Assembly (NCBI GenBank): GCA_043813895.1 | Contig: JBDRKQ010000136.1 | Coordinates: 1 to 63,304 of the forward strand | Reading direction: 5' to 3' | Source: CAZTAR01 sp043813895 | GTDB lineage: Bacteria > Planctomycetota > Phycisphaerae > UBA1845 > UTPLA1 | DNA: 63,304 bases | Part shown: positions 53,930 to 63,084 of the stretch, piece after piece | How positions within the stretch are numbered: the stretch's first letter is position 1 | Layout of the letters: every line of letters starts with the position of its first letter | Made by a program: the position numbers and the translations under genes | Notes under the pieces: generated by a model | Databases searched by the model: none | Seen by the model: only the letters and a program-made list of their open reading frames with translations | What the model was told of the DNA's origin: nothing

Positions 53930-55409
53930 AGACACTGCTGCCGTGGGCCGTTGCCGTTTCGCGGTTGCTGCGGCCCGGCGAGAATCCGTCCACCCAGCCC
54001 GCAAACGTGAGCAATAGCACGCAGACCGTCGCCAGACTGCACCAGACGCCCGGCGCGGCCCCCAACCACGGACGATACAAGAGGTGACGCGAGGCTGTCA
54101 CCCAGCTTGCGTCTGCCGGTCCCGGCCACGCCCACACGACGTTGGCCGACACACAGAGTCCCACGACGATCCAGCACGCCCACCACCTCGGCGAGCGACA
54201 TGCCGCCCATGCCCAAATCGCGATTGCCGGGAACAGATAGCGTTCGTGCATCTGCGTCGAGAGAACGAAGAACGCCAGCGGCAACAGCCGGCTTGCCCAG
54301 AACAGGCTCCGTTCGTCACAACGTCGCCGCCACAGGACGACCATCGCACACACCGCGACGCAACCGAATCCCAACAGACCCCAAGTCCGCAACGCGAGTC
54401 CGAGGAATCCCGGCACGCCGTCACGGGCATACCACTCGGCGAGATTGTCGTGCAGGTGCGGTTCGAGCAGCGGTGTCGCCAGGAACCAGGCACTGAACCC
54501 GTTGAGGTGCGTAAACGGGTAGTATCCCGCCGCGCCGCCGTAGGCCTCCCACACCCCGTCCAACGCGCCGACAACCGGTAGCAGCACGATCGCCGCGACC
54601 GCGAGCACTACGGCGGCCGCCTGCGCGATCCTCCGCGGCCGTTCGCCCACCCACATCACCGTCAGCACCAACCAGATCGGTAGCACGACAATCGCCTGCG
54701 CTTTCGTCAACACGGCCAGTGTTCCCAGCGCGAGCATCCCGAGAATGCGCCGCCTCCGGGCCATCTCCAGCGAACCGACCACTAGCAGCGTCGGAATCGC
54801 GTCGATCTGTCCCCACACGGCTGAGTTGTGCACGACGGCAGGCATCAGCGCGTACAACGACGACGCAACGGCCGCGCCGGCGATACCGAGCCGTCGCCTC
54901 AGGCAGGCCATTAGCAGCACGACGATCACGATGTCCGCCACGACTGCCGGCAGCTTGAAGACCGCAGCGGCCCATTGCGTGTCGGCAGTCCGCTCGCCTG
55001 ATGCGAAGGGCAGAATGACCGACCCGTCCAGCTTCCCGCCGGAGGCCCACTCGTAAACGTCCGATAACCCCCGAAGCACATATAGGTATGCCGGCGGATA
55101 GTTGCACCACCGCTTGCCGCTCCCGTCCGGCCGTCCCGCGTAGACGCTCGCGACACCGGACGTGCGGCTCTGTTCCGACCAGACGAGGAAGTGAAGCTGG
55201 TCGCCGACGAACCCCGGGTTCCCGAGCAGCGGCAGCCGCACACCGACCGTCAAGAGCACGGCCACGACGAGGGCGAGCCACCACAACCCCCCGCGGCTGC
55301 ACTGGCAGCCGCTTTCCACGGGCGTTCGGGGTTCGGGCCTATCCTCGCTGCCGTTCGTCTTGACAGGTTCGGCTTCGCTCACAGCAAGGGCGTCCTTGTC
55401 ATCACTCAC
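53910..55409 (-). CDS. GT-C-type glycosyltransferase-like membrane protein
   Basis: Polytopic membrane protein of 499 residues with about ten to eleven helices. The first periplasmic loop has the acidic site expected of lipid-linked glycosyltransferases (GNPGFVGDQLHFLVWSEQ), followed by RWCNYPPAYLYVL. Internal ALMPAVVHNSAVWGQIDAIP and LTKAQAIVVLPI match the DUF2029/ALG6-8-like group, which uses polyprenol-phosphate sugars. Target unknown. Its C-terminal end overlaps the LysM gene by 20 bases in opposite direction. Confidence 0.75.
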   Translation of the reverse strand: MSDDKDALAVSEAEPVKTNGSEDRPEPRTPVESGCQCSRGGLWWLALVVAVLLTVGVRLPLLGNPGFVGDQLHFLVWSEQSRTSGVASVYAGRPDGSGKRWCNYPPAYLYVLRGLSDVYEWASGGKLDGSVILPFASGERTADTQWAAAVFKLPAVVADIVIVVLLMACLRRRLGIAGAAVASSLYALMPAVVHNSAVWGQIDAIPTLLVVGSLEMARRRRILGMLALGTLAVLTKAQAIVVLPIWLVLTVMWVGERPRRIAQAAAVVLAVAAIVLLPVVGALDGVWEAYGGAAGYYPFTHLNGFSAWFLATPLLEPHLHDNLAEWYARDGVPGFLGLALRTWGLLGFGCVAVCAMVVLWRRRCDERSLFWASRLLPLAFFVLSTQMHERYLFPAIAIWAWAACRSPRWWACWIVVGLCVSANVVWAWPGPADASWVTASRHLLYRPWLGAAPGVWCSLATVCVLLLTFAGWVDGFSPGRSNRETATAHGSSVSTEAAE

Positions 55410-55660
55410 GACTCGCAGCGCTCAAGAGGCTCCTCTTCGCATTATCGGCTTTGACGCTCGCCAGCGCAACCGCATCTCAAGTCCATCAATCAAACCCAGC
55501 GCTTTCGTTTTTCCACACTGTAACGACCACGCCCGTATAGGCCGATGAAGATCAGGAGACTGTCCAAAACCGCGCGGCCGGGACGTCCTGGGCCGCCACC
55601 GGCGCGGAGGCGCCGCGCTGTGCCCCGGGAGGGGTTCTCTGAGCAGGAGAGGCATTCGGC

Positions 55661-56446
55661 ATGGACCTCGGAACGATCATCGGCCTCATTGCGGCAATCG
55701 GTCTGTTCGCCTGGTCCATGATCAGCGGCTCCGGCGGGGAGGTCATGGACACGTTCTTCGATGCCCCGTCGGCCATCCTGGTCGTTGGCGGCTCCGCCTT
55801 CATCACGCTGCTGAGCTGCCGACTCGACCGGTTCCTCGCGCTTGCGAAGATCACCAAGAACGCGTTCTTCAACCGGTCCACCAAACCTACCGAGCTCATC
55901 ACCCAACTCGTCAGCCTCTCGGACGTGGCCCGGCGAGAGGGGATCCTCTCGCTCCAGAATACGATAGCCGAAATGAAGGACCCGTTCCTCTCCAACGGCC
56001 TGCAAATGGTCGTCGACGGCACCGACGCGGAGACCATCAAACAGGTGCTCGACCTGGAGGTCGAAGCGCTCGAACAACGCCACGGCGAGGGCAAGGGCGT
56101 GCTCGACCTTGGCGGCAAGTACGCGCCGGCCTTCGGCATGATGGGGACGCTCGTCGGCCTTGTGATCATGCTCAAAAACATGGAAGACCCGAGCAAGATC
56201 GGCGCCGGCATGGCCGTCGCGCTCTTGACCACGCTCTACGGCGCCGTCATCGCCAATGTATTCTGTCTGCCGCTGGCCGACAAACTGACCGCCAAGCATG
56301 ACGAGGAAATGCTCGCCTTGGAAATCGCCAAAGCCGGCATCCTCGGGTTGCAGGCCGGTGATAATCCGCGAATCCTCGAGATGAAGCTCGCCGTATTCCT
56401 CTCGCCGAAGCAACGTGCCTTGCTGGCCCAAGCCGAGAAGGCCTGA
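55661..56446 (+). CDS. motA: Flagellar motor stator protein MotA/PomA
   Basis: Stator subunit of 261 residues with four membrane helices (about 4-22, 34-52, 150-172, 185-205). The conserved proline region reads GGKYAPAFGMMGTLVGLVIM and the fourth helix LLTTLYGAVIANVFCLPLA; the cytoplasmic loop has charged residues that face FliG. GGAGAGG lies nine bases before the ATG. motB starts 56 bases after the stop. No other flagellar gene is in the window. TolQ/ExbB is less likely, since those lack the long cytoplasmic loop. Confidence 0.93.
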   Translation: MDLGTIIGLIAAIGLFAWSMISGSGGEVMDTFFDAPSAILVVGGSAFITLLSCRLDRFLALAKITKNAFFNRSTKPTELITQLVSLSDVARREGILSLQNTIAEMKDPFLSNGLQMVVDGTDAETIKQVLDLEVEALEQRHGEGKGVLDLGGKYAPAFGMMGTLVGLVIMLKNMEDPSKIGAGMAVALLTTLYGAVIANVFCLPLADKLTAKHDEEMLALEIAKAGILGLQAGDNPRILEMKLAVFLSPKQRALLAQAEKA

Positions 56447-56502
56447 TCGACCGGGCGGCGACTGCTGCGCCAGGCGCGCAGCCCTTTGCCGGGAACATAC
56501 GC

Positions 56503-57285
56503 ATGGCCAGGAAGAAGAAAGCCGCTCCCGAAGGCGCCCCCATGTGGATGGTGACCTACGGCGACATGATGACGCTGCTCTTGTGCTTCTTCGTCATGCT
56601 CGCGGCACTAGCCAACTTCGACGACCAGAAGAAGCTCTTCATGGCCGCCCTCGAATCCATCCGTCGGGCATTCGGCAGCCCGGGCCAGGCCGGCTGGCTT
56701 CCGGATGACACCGTCGATTTCAAGAGTCTTATCGTCAAGCTTCAAACCATGTACATTCCGGACCAGCCGCAGGATCTCGGCCATTCCGACGAGCCCGGCG
56801 TCGACGGCAAGTTCTACCGTGTGAAGAACGTCCGCAATGGCCTCGAAATGACGATCGGCGGGCCCATCGCCTTCGGACGGTTTAGCGAGAAGATCGAGCC
56901 CACCGCCGACGCATTGCTCCAACAACTCGCGCGCGAGCTACGCGGCAAGAACAACAAGCTCGAAGTCCGGGGCCATGCGACGCACGAACCGTTGCCGCCG
57001 GGCTCGGAGTTCAAGGACCCGCTCGATCTGGGTTATGCCCGCGCTCGCACCGTGCGCGATCGGCTCGTCGAGTTGGGCATCGACCCCCGTGCGATCCGCG
57101 TGAGCAGCGCCGGCAGCTACGAACCGATACTCAGGCAAACTTACGACGACGGCAGACGCGCCGCCAACCGAAGGGTGGAGATCGTCCTTACGCAGGCCCT
57201 GATCTCGGATTACGAAGCCGCTCCGCAGACCCCCCTCGAAATGACCCGCAACGCCTCCCCCAATGAATCGGGTCCCGCACCGTAG
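56503..57285 (+). CDS. motB: Flagellar motor stator protein MotB (OmpA domain)
   Basis: Partner of MotA, 260 residues. The basic N-terminus MARKKKAAPEG leads to the plug/helix WMVTYGDMMTLLLCFFVML, with the proton-binding Asp in YGDMM. The C-terminal OmpA-like domain binds peptidoglycan: NNKLEVRGHATHEPLPPG, then DLGYARARTVRDRLVELGID and GRRAANRRVEIVL. Together with MotA it forms the ion channel driving the flagellum. Same operon as motA. Confidence 0.94.
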   Translation: MARKKKAAPEGAPMWMVTYGDMMTLLLCFFVMLAALANFDDQKKLFMAALESIRRAFGSPGQAGWLPDDTVDFKSLIVKLQTMYIPDQPQDLGHSDEPGVDGKFYRVKNVRNGLEMTIGGPIAFGRFSEKIEPTADALLQQLARELRGKNNKLEVRGHATHEPLPPGSEFKDPLDLGYARARTVRDRLVELGIDPRAIRVSSAGSYEPILRQTYDDGRRAANRRVEIVLTQALISDYEAAPQTPLEMTRNASPNESGPAP

Positions 57286-57316
57286 TGATCGGTGTGAAGG
57301 CTTGACGACTATCGGC

Positions 57317-58003
57317 CTATGCCGGCTTTCGCAGTCGCATCGCCAGCAGCATGGGCCAGCCGACGTACTTCTCCGCCCGGGGCGTCTTTCTTGCAAGTTC
57401 GGCGTCCGCCTTCCGTTCCACGATCTCCTCGATCACGAGCCCGGCGCTCAGCGTCGCCATGACATAATCCGCGTAGGTATGCTCGAAGGCCGCCACGCGC
57501 ACTTCGTCGCCGGTAACTGGATCCCAGAAACGAGCCGTGATGCCACGGAGATTCATGGCCGGGTGGAGGACCGTGAAGATCAGCAGGCCGCCCGGCTTCA
57601 GCACGCGGCGTAGCTCGCGAAAGGCGCCGGGCAAGTCCTCGACGTGATCCGCAACGAGTGCAAAGAGCACGACGTCGAAAGTCCCATCCGCCACAGGAAG
57701 TGGAGCCGGCAGCGCGTGCTCGGCGAAGCGAACGTCGCGGCCCGCCAGCTTCTCCCGCGCCTTCTCGATCATGCCGGCCGAGGCGTCGAAGGCATGAACC
57801 GCCGCGCCGGCCTGGGCGAGCCAGAGTGTGTGTCGGCCCGTGCCGCACGCCACGTCCGCGATGCACTGCCCCGCGGGAGCCGGAATCCACGCCCGAACAA
57901 CCGGCTCCTCCAACTGAACAAGCGGATTGCCCTCGGTGTCGTACACCTGTGCCCAACGATCGTACCCGGTCCGCGCGTCGAGCTTGATTGGATCAGCCAT
58001 CAT
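57317..58003 (-). CDS. Class I SAM-dependent methyltransferase
   Basis: Soluble methyltransferase of 228 residues (UbiE/Methyltransf_11 type). Motifs: YDRWAQVYDTEGNPLVQLEE at the start, motif I IADVACGTGRHTLWLA, VHAFDASAGM, FDVVLFALVADHVEDL and RVLKPGGLLIFTVLHPAM. Substrate unknown. Start is one of two adjacent ATGs; no clear ribosome site. It is convergent with motB, 31 bases between stops. Confidence 0.88.
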   Translation of the reverse strand: MMADPIKLDARTGYDRWAQVYDTEGNPLVQLEEPVVRAWIPAPAGQCIADVACGTGRHTLWLAQAGAAVHAFDASAGMIEKAREKLAGRDVRFAEHALPAPLPVADGTFDVVLFALVADHVEDLPGAFRELRRVLKPGGLLIFTVLHPAMNLRGITARFWDPVTGDEVRVAAFEHTYADYVMATLSAGLVIEEIVERKADAELARKTPRAEKYVGWPMLLAMRLRKPA

Positions 58004-58079
58004 GGGCGTGACGTTAAGGTACAATCAGGCAAACGGCAAGTCGGCACACCACATGTGATCACCGATTGCGGCCTTTCGA

Positions 58080-60074
58080 TCAAGCTTCGCCCTTGACGCC
58101 CGCTCGGGCCTTCGACGGTGTTTTTTTCTCCGCCCCCACCGCATCCTCGTCCTCGGACGGCGCCTTGGGCTTCGGCTTCTTGTAGTTCTGCACTTTCCGT
58201 TCGTGCCAGCGCTTGCCGTCGAACGTGCTGTAGCTCGCGGAGGACAGGTAGAAGTCTATCTTGCCGACGACCGGCCCCAGCTTTGCGACAATCGGCGTGA
58301 TTGCCCCCACAAGGCCGCGGACCTCCGGCGGCAGGTCTTCACCGGCCATGTTCATCATGAACGTGAACATCGAAGCGAGACCGAGTACCGCCTGCAACTG
58401 GGCGGCCATGTTGGACTCGTCCGCGTAGGTGATCTTGTCGAGCGGGCCGCCGTCCGGAATCAGCGCTTCCTGACGCCAACGCTTGCTCTCGCGGATGTTG
58501 GGATGCTTTCCTTGCGCGGTCTTCAGGCACTTCGCGACGCTGCTGGAGGAGGATCCCAGGATAAGATGGCCCTCGGCCAATCCGACCACCGGCGGCTGCA
58601 TCATACCCATGAACATCATCATCGGGTGCGTGATCTGAGTGAAGCCCTTGTACCCGGCTACTTCCGTGCCGGTCAGCGTCAGCCCGCTCTCCCCGCCCCA
58701 TTTTGCCTTGACCGCGTCGAGCAGGCGGGCAATCTGAACGGCCCCCTGCTTCTCATCCGTCACCTTGACCAGCAGGACCCAGTCATTCCCCATCGCCACG
58801 CTGACCATGCCGCCCTCGAGCAGTGCGAGTACATCCTTCTCGATATCGAGTTCCCACTGCTCCTTCTGAATCTGCTCGAACTGCCTGAGCTGCGGCCCGG
58901 CCCACGGGATGTTCTTCTCCACGAAACCGATCAAGTAGCGATACAACTCGACGAAGCTGATCCCCGTGCCGACCGAGAAGTCCGTCGCCTCCTTCGGCAC
59001 GAACCGCTCGAACTTATCGACCGGAGACCCGCCCTTGAGGACGGCGTACAACGGTTTGGACTTCCCGTCAGGCTTCAATACCGTCAGGGTCTCGCTGAAA
59101 ACACGGTACCCATCCGTCCACTCCACGGATGCCAGGTAATCGACGATCGATATGTCCTCGATAAGCTGAGTGATCATCCGCAGGATGATCTCGCCCTTGT
59201 CGACATCCTCCGGTGCCGCGGCATTGGCGTCGGCCAGTTTTTCGTCGGATACCTTGGACAACACCATTTTTATCATGCCCTGAATCGCATCGAACATCTT
59301 CGATATGTCGAAGAAGACGAGTGAGTTCTCCGCCGCCGGCAGCGTCTCGAACGCCTTCTTGAACCGCTTCGTCTCGATCAGCCGCGTCACATCGGACTCT
59401 CCCCTGAGCAAACCGATCGACTCCTGCGCCAAGGTCCGATTGAACAGCGAGATGATGAGCAGGTCGTCCACCTGGCCCACGCCCACCAACTGCGGCATCT
59501 TCTGCGGCCCCAGCATCGTGAACTGCACACCCCCTATCTTCGTCTGATTCAGCACGAATTCGCCTTCACCCGCCTTCGCATTAATGAGCTTGGCCAGTTC
59601 CTCGAGTATTGCCGTGAGGCTCTTGTAGTTCTTTGCCGCCTGCTTCTTCGTCAGCCGCCCGATGAGAATGCCCTCGTACGGCGAACCCATTTCGAACGAC
59701 GTACTGAACCTGCCGGCGTAGATCATCTCCTTCTCGAACAAGGCGCCCCATTCGACGTTCGAGAGGAGCTCCGAAAACTTATCGTGGATCTCCTCCACCT
59801 CATCGAGGTCGTCGTCCGGCACGTTGGCGGTGATCAAGCCCCAGACGTCGTCCAGGATACCCTGGCGATTGAACTCCTCGATTACCTCTTGCCAGTAAGC
59901 ATCCAGGAAATCCAGTTCAGGATTATCCTTCGCTGCTACGGCGATGAAGACGTCCGCCGGCACGGCCCGCGCCAACGGGAACCGTGAAAGGTCCGTCTCT
60001 GCCAAAGCCGATGCCGCCGTGAGGCCGACAGACAAGAGACAAGCCGCAAGACTTAAACTGGCCAACTTCTTCAT
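58080..60074 (-). CDS. Large exported protein of unknown function (DUF3352-like)
   Basis: Protein of 664 residues with a signal peptide (MKKLASLSLAACLLSVGL, cleavage near ALAE). ARAVPADVFIAVAAKDNP at the start and repeated FVxxSSSV-like segments (LAEGHLILGSSSSSVAKCLK) are the pattern of DUF3352-type secreted proteins common in planctomycetes and cyanobacteria. Met-rich MMMFMGMMQPP is notable. The C-terminus is a basic, acidic tail (KKPKPKAPSEDEDAVGAEKK). GGGAGA lies nine bases before the ATG at 60074. Function unknown. Confidence 0.82.
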   Translation of the reverse strand: MKKLASLSLAACLLSVGLTAASALAETDLSRFPLARAVPADVFIAVAAKDNPELDFLDAYWQEVIEEFNRQGILDDVWGLITANVPDDDLDEVEEIHDKFSELLSNVEWGALFEKEMIYAGRFSTSFEMGSPYEGILIGRLTKKQAAKNYKSLTAILEELAKLINAKAGEGEFVLNQTKIGGVQFTMLGPQKMPQLVGVGQVDDLLIISLFNRTLAQESIGLLRGESDVTRLIETKRFKKAFETLPAAENSLVFFDISKMFDAIQGMIKMVLSKVSDEKLADANAAAPEDVDKGEIILRMITQLIEDISIVDYLASVEWTDGYRVFSETLTVLKPDGKSKPLYAVLKGGSPVDKFERFVPKEATDFSVGTGISFVELYRYLIGFVEKNIPWAGPQLRQFEQIQKEQWELDIEKDVLALLEGGMVSVAMGNDWVLLVKVTDEKQGAVQIARLLDAVKAKWGGESGLTLTGTEVAGYKGFTQITHPMMMFMGMMQPPVVGLAEGHLILGSSSSSVAKCLKTAQGKHPNIRESKRWRQEALIPDGGPLDKITYADESNMAAQLQAVLGLASMFTFMMNMAGEDLPPEVRGLVGAITPIVAKLGPVVGKIDFYLSSASYSTFDGKRWHERKVQNYKKPKPKAPSEDEDAVGAEKKTPSKARAGVKGEA

Positions 60075-60385
60075 CGCATCAATCTCCCTAATACCCGTTT
60101 CGTTAGATTGCCTTGCCGGTCTGGTTCCCGGGAATGCGGGCCATTGTAGCGATATGCTCGGCCGCCCCAATGGCGCGAGTGCCCGCCGAGTGAACAAAAC
60201 GTGCCGCCGCCTCCGGCCTAACGCATCTTGTTTGAGACGATGGGCCGGGCCATCCACGCGATTCTCAGAGTTCTGCAATATCGGCGGGGCACTCCCGTTT
60301 GGCTGTTCGGGATGAGCCGTTCATCCCGATTGGCCACCGACGCGGCCGATGACGCGGCCCGCGGCACGGACCAGGAGTAGAGAAA

Positions 60386-61639
60386 ATGAGATCGAGAACG
60401 AAAATGCGAGTCAGAACATCCCATGTAACAGGCGGAATCTGTGCGGCGGCCCTGGCGGTCGTCCTTCTCAGCACAGCCAAGACGTACGCGCAGCCGGACA
60501 ACCCACGGAGGGGCTTCGCCCAAAACGCATTCGATCGTTGTGATGCGAACGGAGACGGGGTGCTGGATCGGGCGGAGTTCCAAGAGGGGCTGCGCTGGAT
60601 GGCAATGCGTGCCAACGCAAACCGACCGGATCGCCCCGGTATGGAAGGCGAGAGAGAGCAGCGGAATCGGCAAGGGAACAGGCAGGGCTTCGAACACTCC
60701 GGTTGCCGGATGGCGGAACCGCCGCTTCGGCCGTTCCCCATGCCCTGCCAACCTGACCGATCCCGCGGGCATGCCCGGTGGGAGCAGGAAGGACCGCGCA
60801 ATGCGACTGCCTTCCGCCCACGACCCTGTCCCGACGGCCCGCCGCGTGACGACAACGCGCGGGCGGACGACGGACGCAGACGCCACGCCATGCGCGATGG
60901 GCAAGGCGATCGACGTGGAAGACGTCAGGCCATGCGCAACAGCCAAGACGACCGGCCTCGGAGGCGACAGGCCATGCGTGACAACCAAGGTGACCCGCCT
61001 CGGAAGCATCGGATGCGGGAGTGCCCGAAGGACTGTCCCCAAGACCGCCGTTTGCGAAACCAGGAGCGGCGCGGTGACAAGCCGGGGTACGATACGCAAC
61101 CAGGGCGAATGGAAGGTCGACCGTGGTGCGATCGCCCATGCGACATGCCTGCCGGGCGCGAAGCACGCGGAGAACGTGGGCGTCGTGGCGTGCAAGGCCC
61201 GCCGCCGGCCGAACGTCAGACCCGACGCGAAGATCGCGGTCCGCGCGCACAACGCGGTCATGACCGGGATGGCAAAGGCAGAAATGCGATGCAAGGCCAG
61301 AATCGAGAGCGGGGCCAGAACCGAATGCGAGGTGAGGACAAGATGCGGGGCGAGGGAAGGATGCGGGGACAGGATCGAGGGCGAGGCAACCGGATGCGAG
61401 GCGAGAACCGGACACAAGGCCGCCGCGGGGCATCGCTCAGACGGTTCATGAACCGCTTCGACCAAAACAACGACGGCGCTGTTGGGCGAGATGAGTTCAC
61501 GGGAAACCCGGCAAGGTTCGAACGGCTCGATCGAAGCGAAGACGGCAAAGTCGATCTGGATGACGCGGAGAGACCTCGGCGAGATCGCCAACGCAGACGT
61601 CCTCAGGGCGAACAGCCGCCGCCACCGCCGGGGATGTAG
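60386..61639 (+). CDS. Exported Arg-rich protein with EF-hand motifs
   Basis: Protein of 417 residues with a signal peptide (TSHVTGGICAAALAVVLL, cleavage near TYAQ). Calcium-binding loops are seen at both ends: DANGDGVLDRAEF near residue 53, and DQNNDGAVGRDEF and RSEDGKVDLDDAE near the C-terminus. The centre of about 250 residues is very Arg/Gly/Asp/Gln-rich with tandem RRRQAMRDNQGD-like and RMRGE-like units. Such proteins are common in planctomycetes, role unknown. AGGAG lies about nine bases before the ATG. A long overlapping frame in +3 is judged a shadow because it has no EF-hands or signal. Confidence 0.78.
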   Translation: MRSRTKMRVRTSHVTGGICAAALAVVLLSTAKTYAQPDNPRRGFAQNAFDRCDANGDGVLDRAEFQEGLRWMAMRANANRPDRPGMEGEREQRNRQGNRQGFEHSGCRMAEPPLRPFPMPCQPDRSRGHARWEQEGPRNATAFRPRPCPDGPPRDDNARADDGRRRHAMRDGQGDRRGRRQAMRNSQDDRPRRRQAMRDNQGDPPRKHRMRECPKDCPQDRRLRNQERRGDKPGYDTQPGRMEGRPWCDRPCDMPAGREARGERGRRGVQGPPPAERQTRREDRGPRAQRGHDRDGKGRNAMQGQNRERGQNRMRGEDKMRGEGRMRGQDRGRGNRMRGENRTQGRRGASLRRFMNRFDQNNDGAVGRDEFTGNPARFERLDRSEDGKVDLDDAERPRRDRQRRRPQGEQPPPPPGM

Positions 61640-62309
61640 TAGGCCGTCGAGGAAGCTCCTTCTGCATGACAGAGGGCGGTGCCGGCCGCATGGTTCGACA
61701 CGCTCGAACCCGATTCGACAGAGGTTCGAGACGAGGACGAAGAGGGGTAGAAACGGCAGCAATCGGGGGCGATCAGCCGGCCGCCCGGCACGGCTGTATT
61801 TTTATACGCCCGTTTTTCTGGCAAGACACCCTGCGCACGTGGCAGAATTACGCTGCGCCCACTAATGCGTTGGGGCAGGCGCACACGAGTTGGAGGCTGC
61901 CCGATACCGGTTGAGTGGTGGCTCATGAAAGCGAGAGGATAGCACCGCCAGGGTGCTCGCTGCCGCCGAGTGATCGACTCCAGCCAGATCCCAACCCGAC
62001 TGACCAATTACTGGCCCACGTCGGAATCCGGTGGTCGTTTCGGCGCATCCCAGGCAAGACGGCCTCACGCCCTCTCCCACGGTCAGCTTGGAATAGTCCA
62101 GCGGTCCGGGCCGGACAGGTGCCCCTGTTATGGCCTTTCAAGCGATCAGGCGAGCCAATCCTGCATGGTCTCGAAGACTGCCTTGGCGACGGGTCACGAC
62201 GTGCTACATTTCGTGTCCGCCAGCGAGACCCCTCTCGTCGCCAATTCCCCGGCCGGTCTCTACCAGGGGCATTCCGGAGGCCAGCAACCATTGGGAAAGA
62301 GCGTGGAGG
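61640..62309. other. Gap without a recognised gene
   Basis: About 670 bases. Several frames of 130-150 codons are open on both strands but none has a ribosome site, signal or familiar motif. No tRNA or strong hairpin was found. It may carry an unknown RNA or decayed sequence. Confidence 0.4.
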
Positions 62310-62339
62310 TTCACAGTAACACCCCACTGGGGATATACT
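62310..62339 (+). promoter_or_regulatory. Predicted promoter of the DoxX-like gene
   Basis: TTCACA, 18 bases, TATACT, 28 bases before the start. Confidence 0.55.
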
Positions 62340-62367
62340 CCCGTTGTCGCTATTAGGGAGATTGGTC

Positions 62368-62826
62368 ATGCGCGGTGGCCGACCACTCGAACTGGATGAT
62401 GTGGATCAGCTGTCGGCGCTGGTCCTTCGGCTGGCGGTCGGGTCGTTGTTTCTTGCTGCGGCGGTAAGGAAGCTCCAAGGCGGCGGGGAGACGATTCAGA
62501 AGACCGTCCGGTTCTTCCGGACCACCTTTGAGAACACGTGGCTACCCGAGAAGCTTGTGACCGCCCATGTGTACGCCACACCCTTTGTCGAGACGCTGAT
62601 CGTGGTTTGGTTGATCAGCGGGTTTCGCCTCAGGGCGGCATGGGTGTTCGCGGCTCTGTTTACGGCCTCCCTGGCGTTCGGGATGTCGGTGGCAGGCAAG
62701 TTCAACACGGCGGCGGACAACTATACTTATGTGCTGAACTGCTGCGCGGGACTGTTGCGGAGCCGCTGCGATCGAGTCCGGATCGATGCCTTGTGGAAGC
62801 GCGACCCGACGCCGTGCTCAGACTGA
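62368..62826 (+). CDS. DoxX-like small membrane protein
   Basis: Membrane protein of 152 residues with four helices. ALVLRLAVGSLFLAAAVRKL resembles the first helix of DoxX/MauE-like proteins, with the basic residue after the helix, followed by WLPEKLVTAHVYATPFVETL and LISGFRLRAAWVFAALFTAS. AGGGAGA lies eight bases before the ATG, which rules against the TTG at 62344. Cys-Cys near the end (LNCCAG). Role unknown; DoxX-like proteins are tied to redox or sulfur metabolism in some bacteria. The 260 bases to nhaA hold no gene. Confidence 0.75.
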   Translation: MRGGRPLELDDVDQLSALVLRLAVGSLFLAAAVRKLQGGGETIQKTVRFFRTTFENTWLPEKLVTAHVYATPFVETLIVVWLISGFRLRAAWVFAALFTASLAFGMSVAGKFNTAADNYTYVLNCCAGLLRSRCDRVRIDALWKRDPTPCSD

Positions 62827-63084
62827 TGATGCCTGTGCCCTTGTCCTCTTGATCCCGTGCAAAGCAGTATGGCCGTGCTGCTCCAGCCAATGCGGAACGA
62901 GCCTGTTTCCGGCGTCGCGTTCGGGCGCAACCCACGGAGTCCCCACGCGGACAACGCCCTGACGAAACGTCCGCAGCAACCGAGATGCTGCACGCAGTGA
63001 GGGCTTGCATCGATGCCAGTGCAGAGGAAGAACCGCTGGGGATAGAACCTGAACCCGCCCTACACACCGTTTCGGAAGGCTGCG

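Noticed and set aside
60441..61451. Overlapping plus-strand frame of 336 residues
   Set aside because: The frame of 60386-61639 has the signal peptide, ribosome site and EF-hands; this one has none.
61915..62319. Open frame of 134 residues in the last large gap
   Set aside because: No ATG with a ribosome site, no signal, no motif, and equally long frames exist on the other strand.
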